64,000 nucleotides of DNA from NCBI GenBank assembly GCA_021397845.1, contig JAHSVC010000071.1, forward strand, positions 992,001 to 1,056,000, given 5' to 3'. Both the position numbers and the translations under genes were made by a program. The stretch's first letter is position 1, and every line of letters begins with the position of its first letter. Of the stretch, positions 11,930 to 23,240 are shown in pieces. Source of the DNA: Areca catechu (Eukaryota > Streptophyta > Magnoliopsida > Arecales > Arecaceae). A model generated the notes under the pieces. That model was not told the DNA's origin. It ran no database searches and worked only from the letters and a program-made list of their open reading frames with translations.

Positions 11930-12560
11930 GAGAACTCGACTCCATCGAGTCAGGCTCCATATTGCTTTGGTAATGCTCAAGAATATCTGGATCAGTATGC
12001 TACAATTTTTCTCGGGTAATCTATGTATCCTCGACTCAGGGTGGCCTTGCCATCTCACCAGATATCTTTGATATCCATGACTCCTGGTAGAAACGACTTG
12101 CTCGTCTAGAATCTTCTCAATCCGATCATGTCTTTGAGAAACTCTTGGTTGTGGACACTCGGGTGGGGGATCACTCTCATCAAAGGAGTTAGGCTTAAAA
12201 GGATCACTGGGTATTGATATTGGTTCTTTATATTTTATTAGATCTAATACATTAAATATAGTGCTAATGCCATAATCAGATGGTAGATCCATAATATATG
12301 CATTTGATCCTAGTTTTTGTAAGATCTTAAAAGAGTCTGCTCCTCGGGCATGTAGTTTCTTAATGGTTCTAGAGGGAAACTGCTCTGGTCTAATCTATAT
12401 CATAACATAATCCCCTACTGTAAAATCATAAGCTCATCGGTGTGAATCAGATAATTATTTATAGATCTAATTATTGACATTAATTTTATTAATAATTTCT
12501 CTATGCAAATCTTTTACATGCTGTGCAAATAATTCGACTAATTCAGATATCCTAACATGC
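11930..12560 (-). pseudogene. Element D integrase C-terminus with chromodomain, broken
   Basis: The minus-strand translation runs 'KKLHARGADSFKILQK', 'DLPSDYGISTIFNVLDLI' (the GPF/GPY-type module region), then 'DRIEKILDEQVVSTRSHG' and 'YQRYLVRWQGHPESR', which is a chromodomain core. Such chromodomains bind histone tails and steer integration to heterochromatin. Stops interrupt the upstream part ('VMI*IRPEQ'), and the frame degenerates after the chromodomain. The integrase catalytic core upstream is absent: the sequence passes into an AT-rich stretch near 12560-12650. Close relatives in the window are the same region in G (62723-63310) and E. Confidence 0.8.
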
Positions 12561-12639
12561 ATGGTATTATTATTATTTTATTATATTTTTAGTTTATTTT
12601 ATTTTATTTTTTTGAGTCCAGGCATTCATTATATATATA

Positions 12640-13062
12640 TATATATTTTAAAGCCCATACTTTTATAATTACTACTTATAAGATGTCTACATCAGCTTCA
12701 GCATCTACATCTACTTCGTACCATATAATAAAGATAAAGACCTGAAAGAATTCAATCCAATTTTCAGGTTTCAGACTTAAATTTTTTTGTGAATTATAGA
12801 ACCTGAAAGTCTCGTGTTCTAAGTATAGGATAAACTTTCATGGAAGTAGATAATGCCTCCAGAACTTTAGGACATGTACTACATCATAGAATTCTTTAGG
12901 ATAGATATGATTTAATAGACTTCTATGCTTAAGAGAAATAGATGGAGTACTCATCCAAGCCACATTATAGAATCTCAAGTGGTCTACAGGTACTAAATCT
13001 AGATATGAAATATTATTAGGATAAATAGTATCACTGCAACTATTATTATTAATGTGTTCCAT
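12640..13062 (-). pseudogene. Element D RNase H fragment
   Basis: The minus strand gives 'HIYPKEFYDVVHVLKFWR' then 'HYLLP', followed in the next frame by 'EFILYLEHETFRFYNSQK' and 'NWIEFFQVFIF'. This is the gypsy RNase H signature (Y-x-E-x-Y-AVV-LK-WRHYLLP, then the D/E-HEALRFLNSQK block and WVEFLQ). The reverse transcriptase that should precede it is missing: upstream the frame runs into unrelated acidic sequence and the gag knuckle. A short AT repeat (12632-12649) marks the other edge. Confidence 0.68.
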
Positions 13063-13194
13063 GCATATGTTTTCATTTTGACTATCAAGGGTATGTAGAA
13101 TAGCGGTGTTATTCTTATCTTCAGTATCATTATATTAGTTCAATATACTTTTATCTTCTTCTACTTCTAGTTGCTCCTCAAATATAATGTCAAT

Positions 13195-13440
13195 CTATAT
13201 AGGTTTATAGCTATCATAGATATTTACTAATTCAGGATCTGCTATATAAATTTCTTCTTTATAGCTATCATAGATATCCATTAATTTTGGATCTGCTATA
13301 TAAATTTCTTCTTCAAGATTATTTTTAAGATCTTCATTTTTAGGTTTTAGTATGATTGGGCACTTACTGGTAGTATGGTCTAGTCCCTTACATAAAAAAT
13401 ATTGATTTTTGAAATCTACCTTTTTAATTGACTGTGTCAT
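13195..13440 (-). pseudogene. Element D gag zinc knuckle with tandem acidic repeat
   Basis: The 81-codon frame has 'YFLCKGLDHTTSKC', a CCHC knuckle whose first Cys has become Tyr or Phe. This is followed by a duplicated 18-residue unit 'EEIYIADPxLxxIYDSYK' encoded by two 54-bp direct repeats (13206-13259 and 13260-13313). The same linker type occurs once in element E ('REIYEADEQFINKYEGEE'), which confirms the frame is gag. Just upstream (13440-13554) is a short gag N-terminal piece, 'NEKIDNLTSIYQEYGLRI', that continues across insertion E. Confidence 0.75.
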
Positions 13441-13559
13441 GGGTCTGAAAAAGGTATGCCTAATTTGACATTACTGGCTCTATTTTCTAAATTTTGTATC
13501 CTTAATCCATACTCTTGATAAATGCTAGTCAGATTATCAATTTTTTCATTAAGGGCTTA

Positions 13560-14900
13560 TGATGCAGGATTAAATATGCATGCAAAGTATTTTTCCATGA
13601 TTAAGAATGAAGTTAAGGTTTTAGATCCTGAATTTGAAGCCAAGATTCAAAGTAAAAAATTCTATGAAAATTTTGGAAGTCATACATGCAGAAATAAACC
13701 CTAAAGTAATAGATAAGCAGGATCGCCAAGTTTGAGAAACCCTGGTCAGGCTAGCTTTCCTACAATACCACTAGTGATGAATTAAGGGAGTGTACCTGGC
13801 AATGCTAGAAGCACTTACTGAAGATCGTTCCATGAAGAGATCACTCTGCTTCCGGATGGGGCCTGGAAGAATAAGCTTCTGACCCTGCAAATTCATGACT
13901 TCTGCTCGGTGATCCGACGGCTGATCACAAGGTATCCTCGGACTCGTGGGAACTGAGGGACCTACAAATCACCATCTGGGATTAGAAAACTAAGAGTATG
14001 AGGACTAAATAATTGAAAGAAGGGAGAAGAAAGGCTCTTGGATGATGGCGGCCAAGGGTTGGATGGAAGGGACAGCTAGGGTTTTGATGTTGTAGATGGA
14101 GGCAGGGCGCAGGAACAAGAAGAACTCGCACACAGCTTGCACACAATACACACACAACAAGGGCACACAACAAAGAGAGAAAACTCAAATTTAATTCATC
14201 AATATTCTGAAATTACATGAGGAGAGGCCTTTAAATAGGCTTATAAACTTGGGGCTCAAGTAAGGGTATTCATGAGAAATTACATTAGTCCTAATCCCAT
14301 AAAAAGACATAGACTAGGGCTCTCCACTTTTGATTGAGCCTCTCTCTCTCCCTCTCCTTCTCTTGGTCAGCCAAAGAGAGGTGACTCTAAGGGAGGCCGA
14401 CCAAGGGGGTGACTATAAGGGTTGGCACCCCTGTTGATGCTCCTCATGGGCCTTGGGTGGCCTAGCATGCTCCAGGCTATGGTCTAGGGTTCCAAGGCCT
14501 TCAAATTCTCTTGCTGGGTCTTCCATGGTCTTTAAGTGTGGCTCCATGACTTTAAGCTAGCTGGATGTTTGATTATCTTGAGTCTTTTACTTGTAAAATT
14601 TAGCTGGACTTACTATAAAATTTACAGGAGTCAGAAAATGACTAGCTCAACATAAGCTGACTTACTGATAAACTTCAAAACTTGACCTGACTCAACTGAC
14701 TTAGCATTCTAAATACAGGACTCAAGTATGGACAGGACTCCAATGGACTTACTCACAAAACTCAAATGAACTCACTCAAATTGACTAAACCCTAATTACA
14801 AATTGAACAAAACTTGGACTCATATCTTAAACTCTAATTTGATAACCACAAAGGGTTGAAATGCCTCTACCAAAGTCTGGGGCCTCTGATGTCCCCATCA
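13560..14900 (-). repeat. Element E 3' LTR
   Basis: 1341 bases, nearly identical to 18519-19877, differing mainly by point changes and small gaps. It ends against a minus-strand purine-rich tract, CCTATCCCGAGAGAA, read from about 14925 down to 14901. No gene inside. Confidence 0.92.
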
Positions 14901-14904
14901 ATTC

Positions 14905-15540
14905 TCTCGGGATAGGAGGAACTCGACCCTATCGAGTAAGGGTCACACTAAACCGGTGCCTCTCGGGAAGGTCTGAGTGGAGGTGTAGCAAGTCCTCTCG
15001 AGTATCCCACGAAGCATCGAGTCCTGGTAGACCTTGCCAATGGACCAGGTGGCATTGAAAATTGCTATCTCGGGTCATAGAAGCTCAATCGTCCAGGACA
15101 TGCTCTATCCGTATTCCTCTCTTAGGCCAAATTATAGGTGGACACTTAGGATCAGGCTCAATCTCAATGGATGGGGTAGGTTCAAAGACCTCGCTAGGAA
15201 TCACTGCCGGTTTCCTAGACTCAATCAGGTCTATGGGATTGAAGGTAGAGCTAAAGCCAAACTCCAAGGACAAATCATGCACATGGGGTCCTACCTTCTC
15301 TATCACTTCTATGGATCCAGCTCTGAGAGCATGAAACTTCTTTTTAAGCCTAAGCCTAACCAAGATAGAATTCCCTATATTGAATCCATTAGCTCTTATT
15401 TGGGAATTAGCCAGTTTGTTAGATGTTTCATTACTTAAATTACACTTATGGCTAATATCCTGATGCATATGCTGTGCGGTGTTCAGTGTAGGTGTGGACA
15501 GTTGAACTGGGTTTATGGACTTATCAGGCTCACACCAGTT
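14905..15540 (-). pseudogene. Element E integrase C-terminus with chromodomain
   Basis: The frame at 15085-15468 reads 'DISHKCNLSNETSNKLAN', 'FNIGNSILVRLRLKKKFH', 'EFGFSSTFNPIDLIESRK' and ends 'IRIEHVLDD'. The next frame adds 'CHLVHWQGLPGLDASWDT', the end of the chromodomain. This is the DNA-binding tail of a gypsy integrase. The catalytic D-D-E core is absent: upstream the sequence changes within about 100 bases to an acidic linker that follows the protease. A stop-level frameshift near 15084 splits the chromodomain. Sister regions are in D and G. Confidence 0.82.
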
Positions 15541-15772
15541 GGAAGGCCATCAGGAAGGTCTTTGAGAAGAAAGTCTCCTAAATTAATGTCTACCTCCTGG
15601 GGTTGTTCCTTAGGGACTTATTCCTGGACCTCCTCTATGGATAACTTTCTTGAACCCTCTATTATGTTTGATCCTGTCTCAGTCACTTCTTCTTCAGATT
15701 TTGTAGTGGGTTTAGGATCCTTTTCCTTTGATTCCTTAAGGAGTTCACTCCCTAGCTTCTCTTCTACTGGAC

Positions 15773-16504
15773 TCAACTCTTCAATATCAATGGGCTCAGG
15801 GGTTTCTTTAATTTCATAGCCTTAATTAAATTAACTCCTATTTTCTTCTCCTTAAGGCTACTAGAAGCTCCCTTAAATGGGTCTTTTGGTTGAGTCGGGT
15901 GGATCACAAACTTCTCCCCATGGTGACTAAATGTACAGGTATTGTTTTGACCAAACAAGATTGCATCATGATCATAAAGCCATGGTCGACCTAGGATAAT
16001 ACTACTAACTCCCATAAGAAGGATATCACACCAAATCTTCTCCTCATATGTTTGCAATTTGATCAGGATTTGGCATCTAGATTTGATTGGGATGGAGGTG
16101 GAATCTATCCAAGAAACCTTATAGGGGCTAGGATGGGAAACTAGGGTCAATCCTAAAGATTTCACTGTACTGGTAGAGATGGCATTGACACAACTTCCAC
16201 TATCTATTATGATCTTGAACACCTTACCTCCTATCTTAACAAAGGTTTGTAGGATGTTGGTCCTATGCCAGTCTTCCTTAATTTGGGTTTGGGTCAAGAT
16301 GCAGCTAACCACTCCTAACAGGTTTTCAGACTTAGGTACTGGTACTTCCTCCTCTCCCTCATACTTATTTATAAATTGTTCATCAGCTTCATAAATTTCT
16401 CTCTCAGGCTCAACTATGAACTCAGGCTCATCCTCACCTATGTGTAGTGCACTGGCTAGACACTGGCTAGCAAAGTGACCTGGTTTATGGCATCTATAGC
16501 ACAC
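15773..16504 (-). CDS. Element E gag zinc knuckle and aspartic protease (243 codons)
   Basis: An uninterrupted minus-strand frame. Residues 2-15 form a CCHC knuckle (C2, C5, H10, C15; 'CYRCHKPGHFASQC'), which binds element RNA. An acidic linker follows. Residues 98-110 are 'IIIDSGSCVNAIS', a retropepsin active site with Asp101-Ser102-Gly103, followed by the flap region and 'GVSSIILGRPWLYDHDA' near residue 165, the second conserved block (ILGRPWL). The real protein began upstream in gag, so the Met is only the first in the open frame. The missing RT makes it a remnant, though the protease itself looks whole. It is one of the few uninterrupted coding blocks in the first nest. Confidence 0.8.
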   Translation of the reverse strand: MCYRCHKPGHFASQCLASALHIGEDEPEFIVEPEREIYEADEQFINKYEGEEEVPVPKSENLLGVVSCILTQTQIKEDWHRTNILQTFVKIGGKVFKIIIDSGSCVNAISTSTVKSLGLTLVSHPSPYKVSWIDSTSIPIKSRCQILIKLQTYEEKIWCDILLMGVSSIILGRPWLYDHDAILFGQNNTCTFSHHGEKFVIHPTQPKDPFKGASSSLKEKKIGVNLIKAMKLKKPLSPLILKS

Positions 16505-16569
16505 CTTCTAGGAGATGAGGTCCCTCTGACCCTCTACAGCTTTGCCTTTACTTCTCTATGGGTCATGAA

Positions 16570-17670
16570 GGTACTAAGTTGAGGTCGACTTGGGTCGGGG
16601 TGACTTAGACTAGGCCGACTTAGGTTGGGTCGATTTGGATCAGGTCGACTAGGGTAGGCTTGACTAGATCCTAAGTATGGGCTAGGGTTTCTAATGGGCT
16701 CAGGGTTATGAAAGATGGGCCCTCTCTAGAAATGCTCAACATTCCTAGCAATCTGGTAGGCCTGCTCTATGTCTCTGACCTCTTTTAGGTAAAGCTCCCT
16801 CTTAATGTCATCCCTAAGGCTAGCCCTAAACCTAGACAGGATAACATCTTCATCTTCATCTAAGTCACATCGCATGGAATACTCATCAAATTTTATGATG
16901 TACTCATCTACACTCTTGCTACCCTGACTCAATCTTTGTCACTGATCCAACAAACCGTGGCGATATGAGGTTGGAACGTATTTCCCTCTAAGCTTGGCCT
17001 TCATGGCCCTTCAGGTGACTATGGGTTCATGGCCTCCTAGCCTAAGTATTCTTTCAACAGTAGCCCAATATAACCTGGCCTGGCGGACTAGCTTAAGCTT
17101 GGCAAATCTAGACTTACGTTCCTCAGACATATCGTACCACTCAAAATACTGGTCAACTTCTCCCTCTCAATCTATATAAACCTTTGGGTCAAGATAGCCA
17201 TCAAAAGTAGGTGCATCAAGTCTAATGTTTCTATAGACCCTATCTTCTTGGTCTATGAAATCTTGATTGGGTCGCCTTGGATGAACCTCTAGAACTAGGT
17301 CATGACGATGGGCTCTCCTAGGTTCAACCTCAAAGTATGGATTAGGGTTTGGGTTTCTCCTAGGGTTAGCCTCATGGTAAGGATCTTGGCATAGGGTTCT
17401 CCTAGGATGGGGAGATGACTAAAGATTTGGTTCAGAATGGGACCTATGTGTCTCCTCTATGGTTCCTAGCCGAACATCTACTTGGTCAAATCTGAGTCAA
17501 TTGGGCATTCGATTGGGTCATCTAGTCATCCATTTGATCTAATCAGGTGTTCAATCAGACCATTTGGTCACTCAAGGTCTTTAGGACAGCATCAAGGTGG
17601 GATTCCTTGGGTTCAGTCGGTTGTGGAGGTGGTGGATGATATGAAGCTTCTGATCTAGTGCACATGCAAG
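16570..17670 (-). pseudogene. Element E gag (capsid region), several stops
   Basis: The best frame, 16726-16932, reads 'SQGSKSVDEYIIKFDEYS' and 'VILSRFRASLRDDIKREL', the second half of a retrotransposon gag domain. Upstream pieces read 'YWATVERILRLGGHEPIV' and 'AKLRGKYVPTSYRHGLLD', the first half. Stops at several sites (near 16933 and in the N-terminal part) break it. Downstream a Pro/Arg/Ser-rich linker leads to the zinc knuckle. The product would be the capsid protein of the particle. Confidence 0.78.
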
Positions 17671-18518
17671 ACTCAAGCAAATTGACTACGGGTACCTAGA
17701 CCTAGAGCCCAAACAGAATGGGTCAACTCAACTTACACACAACTCAACCCCTAATCCTTCCACTAGCCAGGTAAGAGGTGGGATAGTGGGAGGCCCTCTT
17801 GCTTAACGCAGGACCCAATTAAAGAACCATCGATCTACTTAGGTCATTTGATACTGTACCTCTAGCCTAGACACTAGCTTCCAGTAATAGGAGATGAATT
17901 GGGTGCACTAGTCTTCCCATAATGGTTGAACCCGACCTGTTGATGTCCCTAGCTCTCTAGAGCAAATAAGGTCTAATCAATTTTTGCTAGGGCTGAATTT
18001 AGATGCAAGGATTGTGGTTTTGGGCTAAGGAGAGGTGATCAATCCTCCCCCCATCTGATATACTAAAAGTGCCCTTAAGGTAAGTTATGTAGATGATGGC
18101 ACACATATGAAATGCAAATTAGGGTTTTGTAGTTTTGGTATTTTTTGATTTTGAATATTTTTTTTTCTTTATATTTGGCAGGAACTAAAATATGCATAAA
18201 AGTACCTAATATTCAGGAAATATGCAGAAAAATTAAAATATGAAAAGATTATGCTAGAAGAACCCTAAACATACTAAAATTTGTCTTGCTAAAAAACAGA
18301 GCAGAATTATTCTCAGGAAGTATTCTGGTGTACAAAAAATCCACAGACCAAATTAAACTATGATAAAATTACAAAAAATACTTTCAATTATAAAAAAACT
18401 AGAAAAAAAAAATCAAGACTTTTTGATCTTCCTACATGCAGAAATCACAAGAATAACAGACCATATACTGAGATAACGGGATGCAGAAACTAGCCTTAAA
18501 CTATGCTCTGATAACAAA
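17671..18518 (-). other. Element E leader with primer-binding site
   Basis: No coding frame. Next to the 5' LTR the minus strand reads TGTTATCAGAGC (18505-18516), resembling the initiator-Met tRNA complement TGGTATCAGAGC with one change. This would prime minus-strand DNA synthesis. The rest is untranslated leader before gag. Confidence 0.7.
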
Positions 18519-19877
18519 TGATGCAAAATTAAATATATATGCAAAATATTTTTTCGTGATTAAGTATGAAGTTAGGGTTTTAGATCCTGAATTTCAATCC
18601 AAGATTCAAAGTATATAATTTTATAGAAAACTTGGAAGTCATGCATGTAGAAATAAATCATAAAGTAATAGATAAGCAGGATTGCCAAGGGTGAGAAATG
18701 CTGATCAGGCTAGCTTTCCTACAATACCACTACTGATGAATCAAGGGGACGTATCTGGCAATGGTAGAAGTTTCTGCTAAAGATCATTCCATGAAGAGAT
18801 CGCTCACGCTCCTGGATATGGCCTGGAAGAAAAAGCTTCTGACCCTGCGGATTCGTGGCTTTCTGCTCGGAGATCCGACGGCTGATCAGAAGGTATCCTT
18901 GGACTCGTGGGAACTGAGGGACCTACAAATCACCATCAGGGTTAGAAAACTAAGAGTATGAAGATTGAATAATTGAAAGAAGGGAGAAGAAAGGCTCTTG
19001 GATGATGGCGGCCAAGGGTTGGAAGGAAGGGGCGGCTAGGGTTTTGATGTTATAGATAGAGGCAGGGTGCAGGAACAAGAAGAACTTGCACACAGCTCGA
19101 ACACAGCACGCACACAGCAAGGGCACACAACAAAGAGAGAAAACTCAAATTTAATTCATCAATATTCTGAAATTACATGAGGGGAGGCTTTTAAATAGGC
19201 TTACAAACTTGGGGCTCAAGTAAGGATATTCATGAGAAATTACATTAGTCCTAAACCCATACAGAGACATAGACTAGGGCTCTCTACTTTTGATTGAGCC
19301 TCTCTCTCTCCCTCTCCTTCTCTTGGTCAGCCAAAGAGAGGTGACTCTAAGGGAGGTCGACCAAGGGGGTGACCATAAGGGTTGGCACCCCTCTTGATGC
19401 TCCTCATGGGCCTTGGGTGGCCCAGCATGCTCCAGGCTATGGTCCAGGGTTCCAAGGCCTTCAAATTCTCTTGTTGGATCTTTCATAGTCTTTAAGTGTA
19501 ACTCCATGTCTTTAAGCTAGCTAGATCTTCGATTATCTTGAGTCTTCTACTTGCAAAATTTGACTGGACTCACTATAAAATTTACAGGACTCAGAAAATG
19601 ATTAGCTCAACATGAGCTAACTTGACTGATAAACTTCAAAACTTACAGGACTCAAAACTTGACCTGACTCAACTGACTTGGCATTCTAAATACAGGACTC
19701 AAGTGTGGACAGGACTCCAATGGACTTACTCACAAAATTCAAATGAACTCACTTAAATTGACAAAACCCTAATTACAAATTGAACAAAACTTGGACTCAC
19801 ATCCTAAACTCTAATTTGATAACCATAGAGGGTTGAAATGCCTCTGCCAAAGTCTGGGGCCTCTGATGTCCCCATCA
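18519..19877 (-). repeat. Element E 5' LTR
   Basis: 1359 bases. It is the partner of 13560-14900 and contains the same landmarks, such as the block 'GATGATGGCGGCCAAGGGTT' (19000-19019). It is followed by the target duplication GCTTG. Confidence 0.92.
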
Positions 19878-19882
19878 GCTTG

Positions 19883-20660
19883 TAGGGATGTAGCTAATTG
19901 ATTTGGATCCATCTTGCCATCTGATTCTAAAGATTCAAAATGGTATTTTGCTACTGACTAGGTGATCACACAAGGTTCACTACAAAAATCATAATCACGC
20001 TCTTTATTAAATTTTTAGAATGTGATAACCAATTTTCCCTAATAATCTGGTATCAATCTAAAACTCGATTCTAAATTTTTTCAACATAGTTTTTTTCTTT
20101 TTATGTTTAGTTTTCAGATCTACAAATTTTATGATTTTTCGATAATCCTATCAATGGGAATTGTCAAAAGAATAGGTACAGTGTAGTTTTGCAAATTATA
20201 GTTTTCTACATGCACAATCAGAAGTTTTCGATCAAACTAGCATAAATATTAAAGCAGTTTTTCAAATTTTTGTATGTATAAATTTTCCAATTTGAGTCTA
20301 GCTTTTAGAGACACTAATTTTGTAATTTTTTGACTTTCCTAGAAATGGAACTTTAGGTTTAAATAGAGGTTGCTCAAAATTTTAGGTTGCAGAATTTCAG
20401 AATAGAGGCTGAGTTAAACTCAAAATCTGGCATGAATTTTGAAGCAAATTTAGGAATCTATAATCGTAGGTTTGTTCGGCTACGAGTCTATTTTTTAAAA
20501 AGTAAATTTTATAATTTTTTGGGTTTCATACGAATAAGAGTTTCTAAAATAGTAAAGAGTGTGTAGGGTATGCTAAATGCTGAGATATGCAATTTTTTTT
20601 TAATTAAATGTAATGCAAATATGCTTAACCTAAACTAAACTGTGCTCTAATACCAAAAAT
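19883..20660 (-). other. Element D leader, gag start and primer-binding site
   Basis: On the minus strand, after the 5' LTR, TGGTATTAGAGC (20644-20655) matches the initiator-Met primer-binding site with one change. About 680 bases of leader follow. A short gag start reads 'MDPNQLATSLQA' (minus strand, about 19914 down to 19880), then is cut by element E and resumes beyond it at 13554. Confidence 0.7.
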
Positions 20661-22299
20661 TGATATGGGACGATATGATCTAGGGATGCAATGCAGATTA
20701 TTATTATTATTATTTATATATATATATTTTCAAATTATCAGCAAATCAAAACTATAAATCAAAATTAGCTGATTATGATTTTCTTAATACGGAAGGGATT
20801 AAGCTATAATCATATTTTTTTTTATAACTACAAGCAATAATAAAAACCCTAGATCTAAAAGAAATTAGGATCATGGGCAATTCAGATACTACCCGTAAGT
20901 TTAGACTAAGCATAATTAATTAATATATTAATCTAATAAAACTAAAGAAAAATATCACTACCAATATCAATTTAAATATTTTAAGTGGAAAGGGTGCTCA
21001 CAAATTAGATCGTGGTCGAAATTGGAAAAGGAGGCATTGACCAAGTCGGGCTGATATTCTAGCTGGATGGCGAGTCTGATAAAGTCTTTAGACCTGGAAT
21101 ACCAAAAAATAATAGTTGTAGTTAGCATTTTCCAAGCCAAAAAAATTTATATCTGGTCCGATAAATCCAAAAATATGGTTACAGTATTATGGAAGTGCTT
21201 TGAACAGTATGCGGACTCTTCAATCATGTATCAATCATGATGCGTTGGTTAGGAGGCTAGGGATGTCACAGGTGAAGCTCAAATTACAAAATTTAAAGCC
21301 CACTTTTTTTTCCTTTCCCACTTTTTTTTCCTTCTTGGCTTGAAGTTGGCTGATAAGGCTAGTTTTGCTATCACGTTCATGCTGGTTCTTGTGCCTTCAT
21401 GATCGTGCTAAAATAGGGGAACCCCACAGGCAGGGAAAATCGGCGAGGCTTCCATCGGGGACGGTGTTGGAGTGGCATGGTGGCTTTGGGGATTTGATGG
21501 TGGTCGTGAATAGATGGTGGCGCGGCTCTGTTCCAGCGGTTGTTAGTGATCATGAGAGAAGTTAAGCAATTCTGGCATGGTTGCAGTGGGTTCGGACAGG
21601 TTTTTGTTGGTGGTCGGCGGCCAATGAAATGGGGGTGGTCTGGCAGAGAGTTTTGGGGAGGTCGGTTTCCATTAGGGGGTGGTCATCGTTGGCTCAATCA
21701 TGGACCTCTCTGGATGGGAGGGAGGTGGCAGTCTCAGTAGACTCAGCAGTTGTGGAAACAGAGTGGGAGGCCTGGTGTTTTGATTTGGTCGACGGTTGGT
21801 ATTGGCGGCGGTTTGTACAGTTGGAGCTGGCTCGATGGTGGTGAGAGGGATTGGCAGTCATCTGATGGGATAGGTGTTTTGATGTTCAGGTATTTCAACT
21901 CTCCAAATAGAGGAAGGAAGAATATGATTAGGAGAAGAAAAGAGAGAAGGGGAAAAAGAGAGAGGGGGAAGAGGAGAAAAAGAAGAAGAACCCAAAGGAG
22001 AGGAAAAAGAAGAAGAAGAAAAGAAGAAGAGAGGAAGAAGAAGAGGAAGAGAGGAAGAAAAGAGGGGAGTCGGGAAATCAAATTCCTTAATTCAATATTG
22101 TCGATGATTCAATTGATGCATGGGACTCCTTTAAGTAGATCTTGGTCCTCCATGAATTGGAGACCAAAACTCTGGGACTCTCTAACAAATTGGAGACTAG
22201 ACAACTAATATACTAAGACTCAAATCAAACTGAAATAATTGATCTAATCTAAAAACAGACTCCATACTAATTCAGTATTCATGCTCTGAGATCCGTGTA
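20661..22299 (-). repeat. Element D 5' LTR, major part (rest at 39362-39490)
   Basis: It matches 10100-11790 of the other LTR. At 22299 it is interrupted by sirevirus A and continues at 39362 with the words that follow in the intact copy (TAATTTGGATACAAG against TAATCTAGATACAAG). Total length without A is about 1.77 kb. Confidence 0.92.
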
Positions 22300-23240
22300 T
22301 GTTGCCCAGCGAAGCAACCCAAGAGGGGGGGTGAATTGGGTTTTAAAATTTTTTTGCAAAGATTAAATATAAGTACCAATTCAAAAATAATAAAGGCGCT
22401 AGTGATTTCAAGAGTATATGTGCTTGATAATTAAAATGCAGCAGAAATAAAGAAGCAAATACAAGAAGAGTAGAAGCAATCACAAACATACAATATTTTA
22501 TAGTGGTTCGGTGCATACCAAAGTACCTATGTCCACTTTCCATGGTCCACTTTGGTATTTCACTATACTCTCAACTTGATTACAGTTGATTAGTTTTTCT
22601 GGGCTCACTAATCAAAACCCTTCTTGGTTTTTACAAGGCTAATCAAAAACCTAGTTGGTTTCCACAAGGCTCACCAACAACCTAGTTGGTTTTTACAAGG
22701 CTCATTAATAACTTAGTTGGCTTTTACAAGGCTCACCAACAACCTAAGTTAGTTTTACAAGGCTCACCAACAACCAAACCACTAGTTTCAATCCACTTGA
22801 AACTAGGAACAACAATAACTTCAAGTTCAAAATAGAGATACAATAAGCTTTCAAAAATAAAGCAAATATCTCTTTGAAGCTCTTTGATTATAGTTGAGAA
22901 GCTTGTCCCCAAGTTGTTGAAGCCTTAATGGATGCTTGAAGATTGGACTTGAATGCTTCTTGAATGCTTTAAAATACTTGAAGGCTCAACTTTACTCAAA
23001 AGTAATGAACTCTTAATGAATACTTAAAAGATTTGTAATGGATACTTCCTCCAAGTGTTTTGTCTACTTTAAATACCTTTCTAAGACTTAAATGACCATT
23101 TTTAACCATTGGAGAGGAGAAAATAGCCATTAGGAATGAAGAGAACAAATTCTGCACTTCAAAAAACTAGCAATTACTGTTCATCCAGACCTGCAAGTGT
23201 AGACACTTCAGGTCATGAGTCGATACATGAGTCGATACAT
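22300..23240 (-). repeat. Element A 3' LTR, truncated
   Basis: It matches 37860-38800 of the 5' LTR in order. On the minus strand only the downstream two thirds of the LTR survive. The match stops near 23240, inside the GTGTCGACAC-type repeats (ATGAGTCGATACAT), where pol sequence begins. Confidence 0.88.
22600..22800 (-). repeat. Tandem ~35-bp repeats in sirevirus A LTR
   Basis: About five units of the type 'ACCTAGTTGGTTTTTACAAG' followed by 'GCTCACCAACA' run in tandem. The other LTR of A has them at 38165-38320. Related but diverged arrays are in B (23890-24035; 33500-33645) and C (43845-44045; 53450-53735, opposite strand). Confidence 0.85.

Larger units (their letters stand above)
13560..19877 (-). 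mobile_element. Element E: deleted chromovirus nested in D
   Basis: The two LTRs (13560-14900 and 18519-19877) both begin TGATGC and end CCCCATCA. The flanks GCTTA (13555-13559) and GCTTG (19878-19882) differ by one transition. Internal order on the minus strand: primer-binding site, gag, zinc knuckle fused to protease, then directly integrase C-terminus with chromodomain. Reverse transcriptase, RNase H and the integrase core are missing. It sits within the start of D's gag. Confidence 0.9.

Noticed and set aside
12838..13062. Possible unknown or pararetrovirus-like gene (74-codon frame)
   Set aside because: The downstream frame gives the gypsy RNase H signature (VLKFWRHYLLP, then the NSQK block), so it is D's pol remnant.
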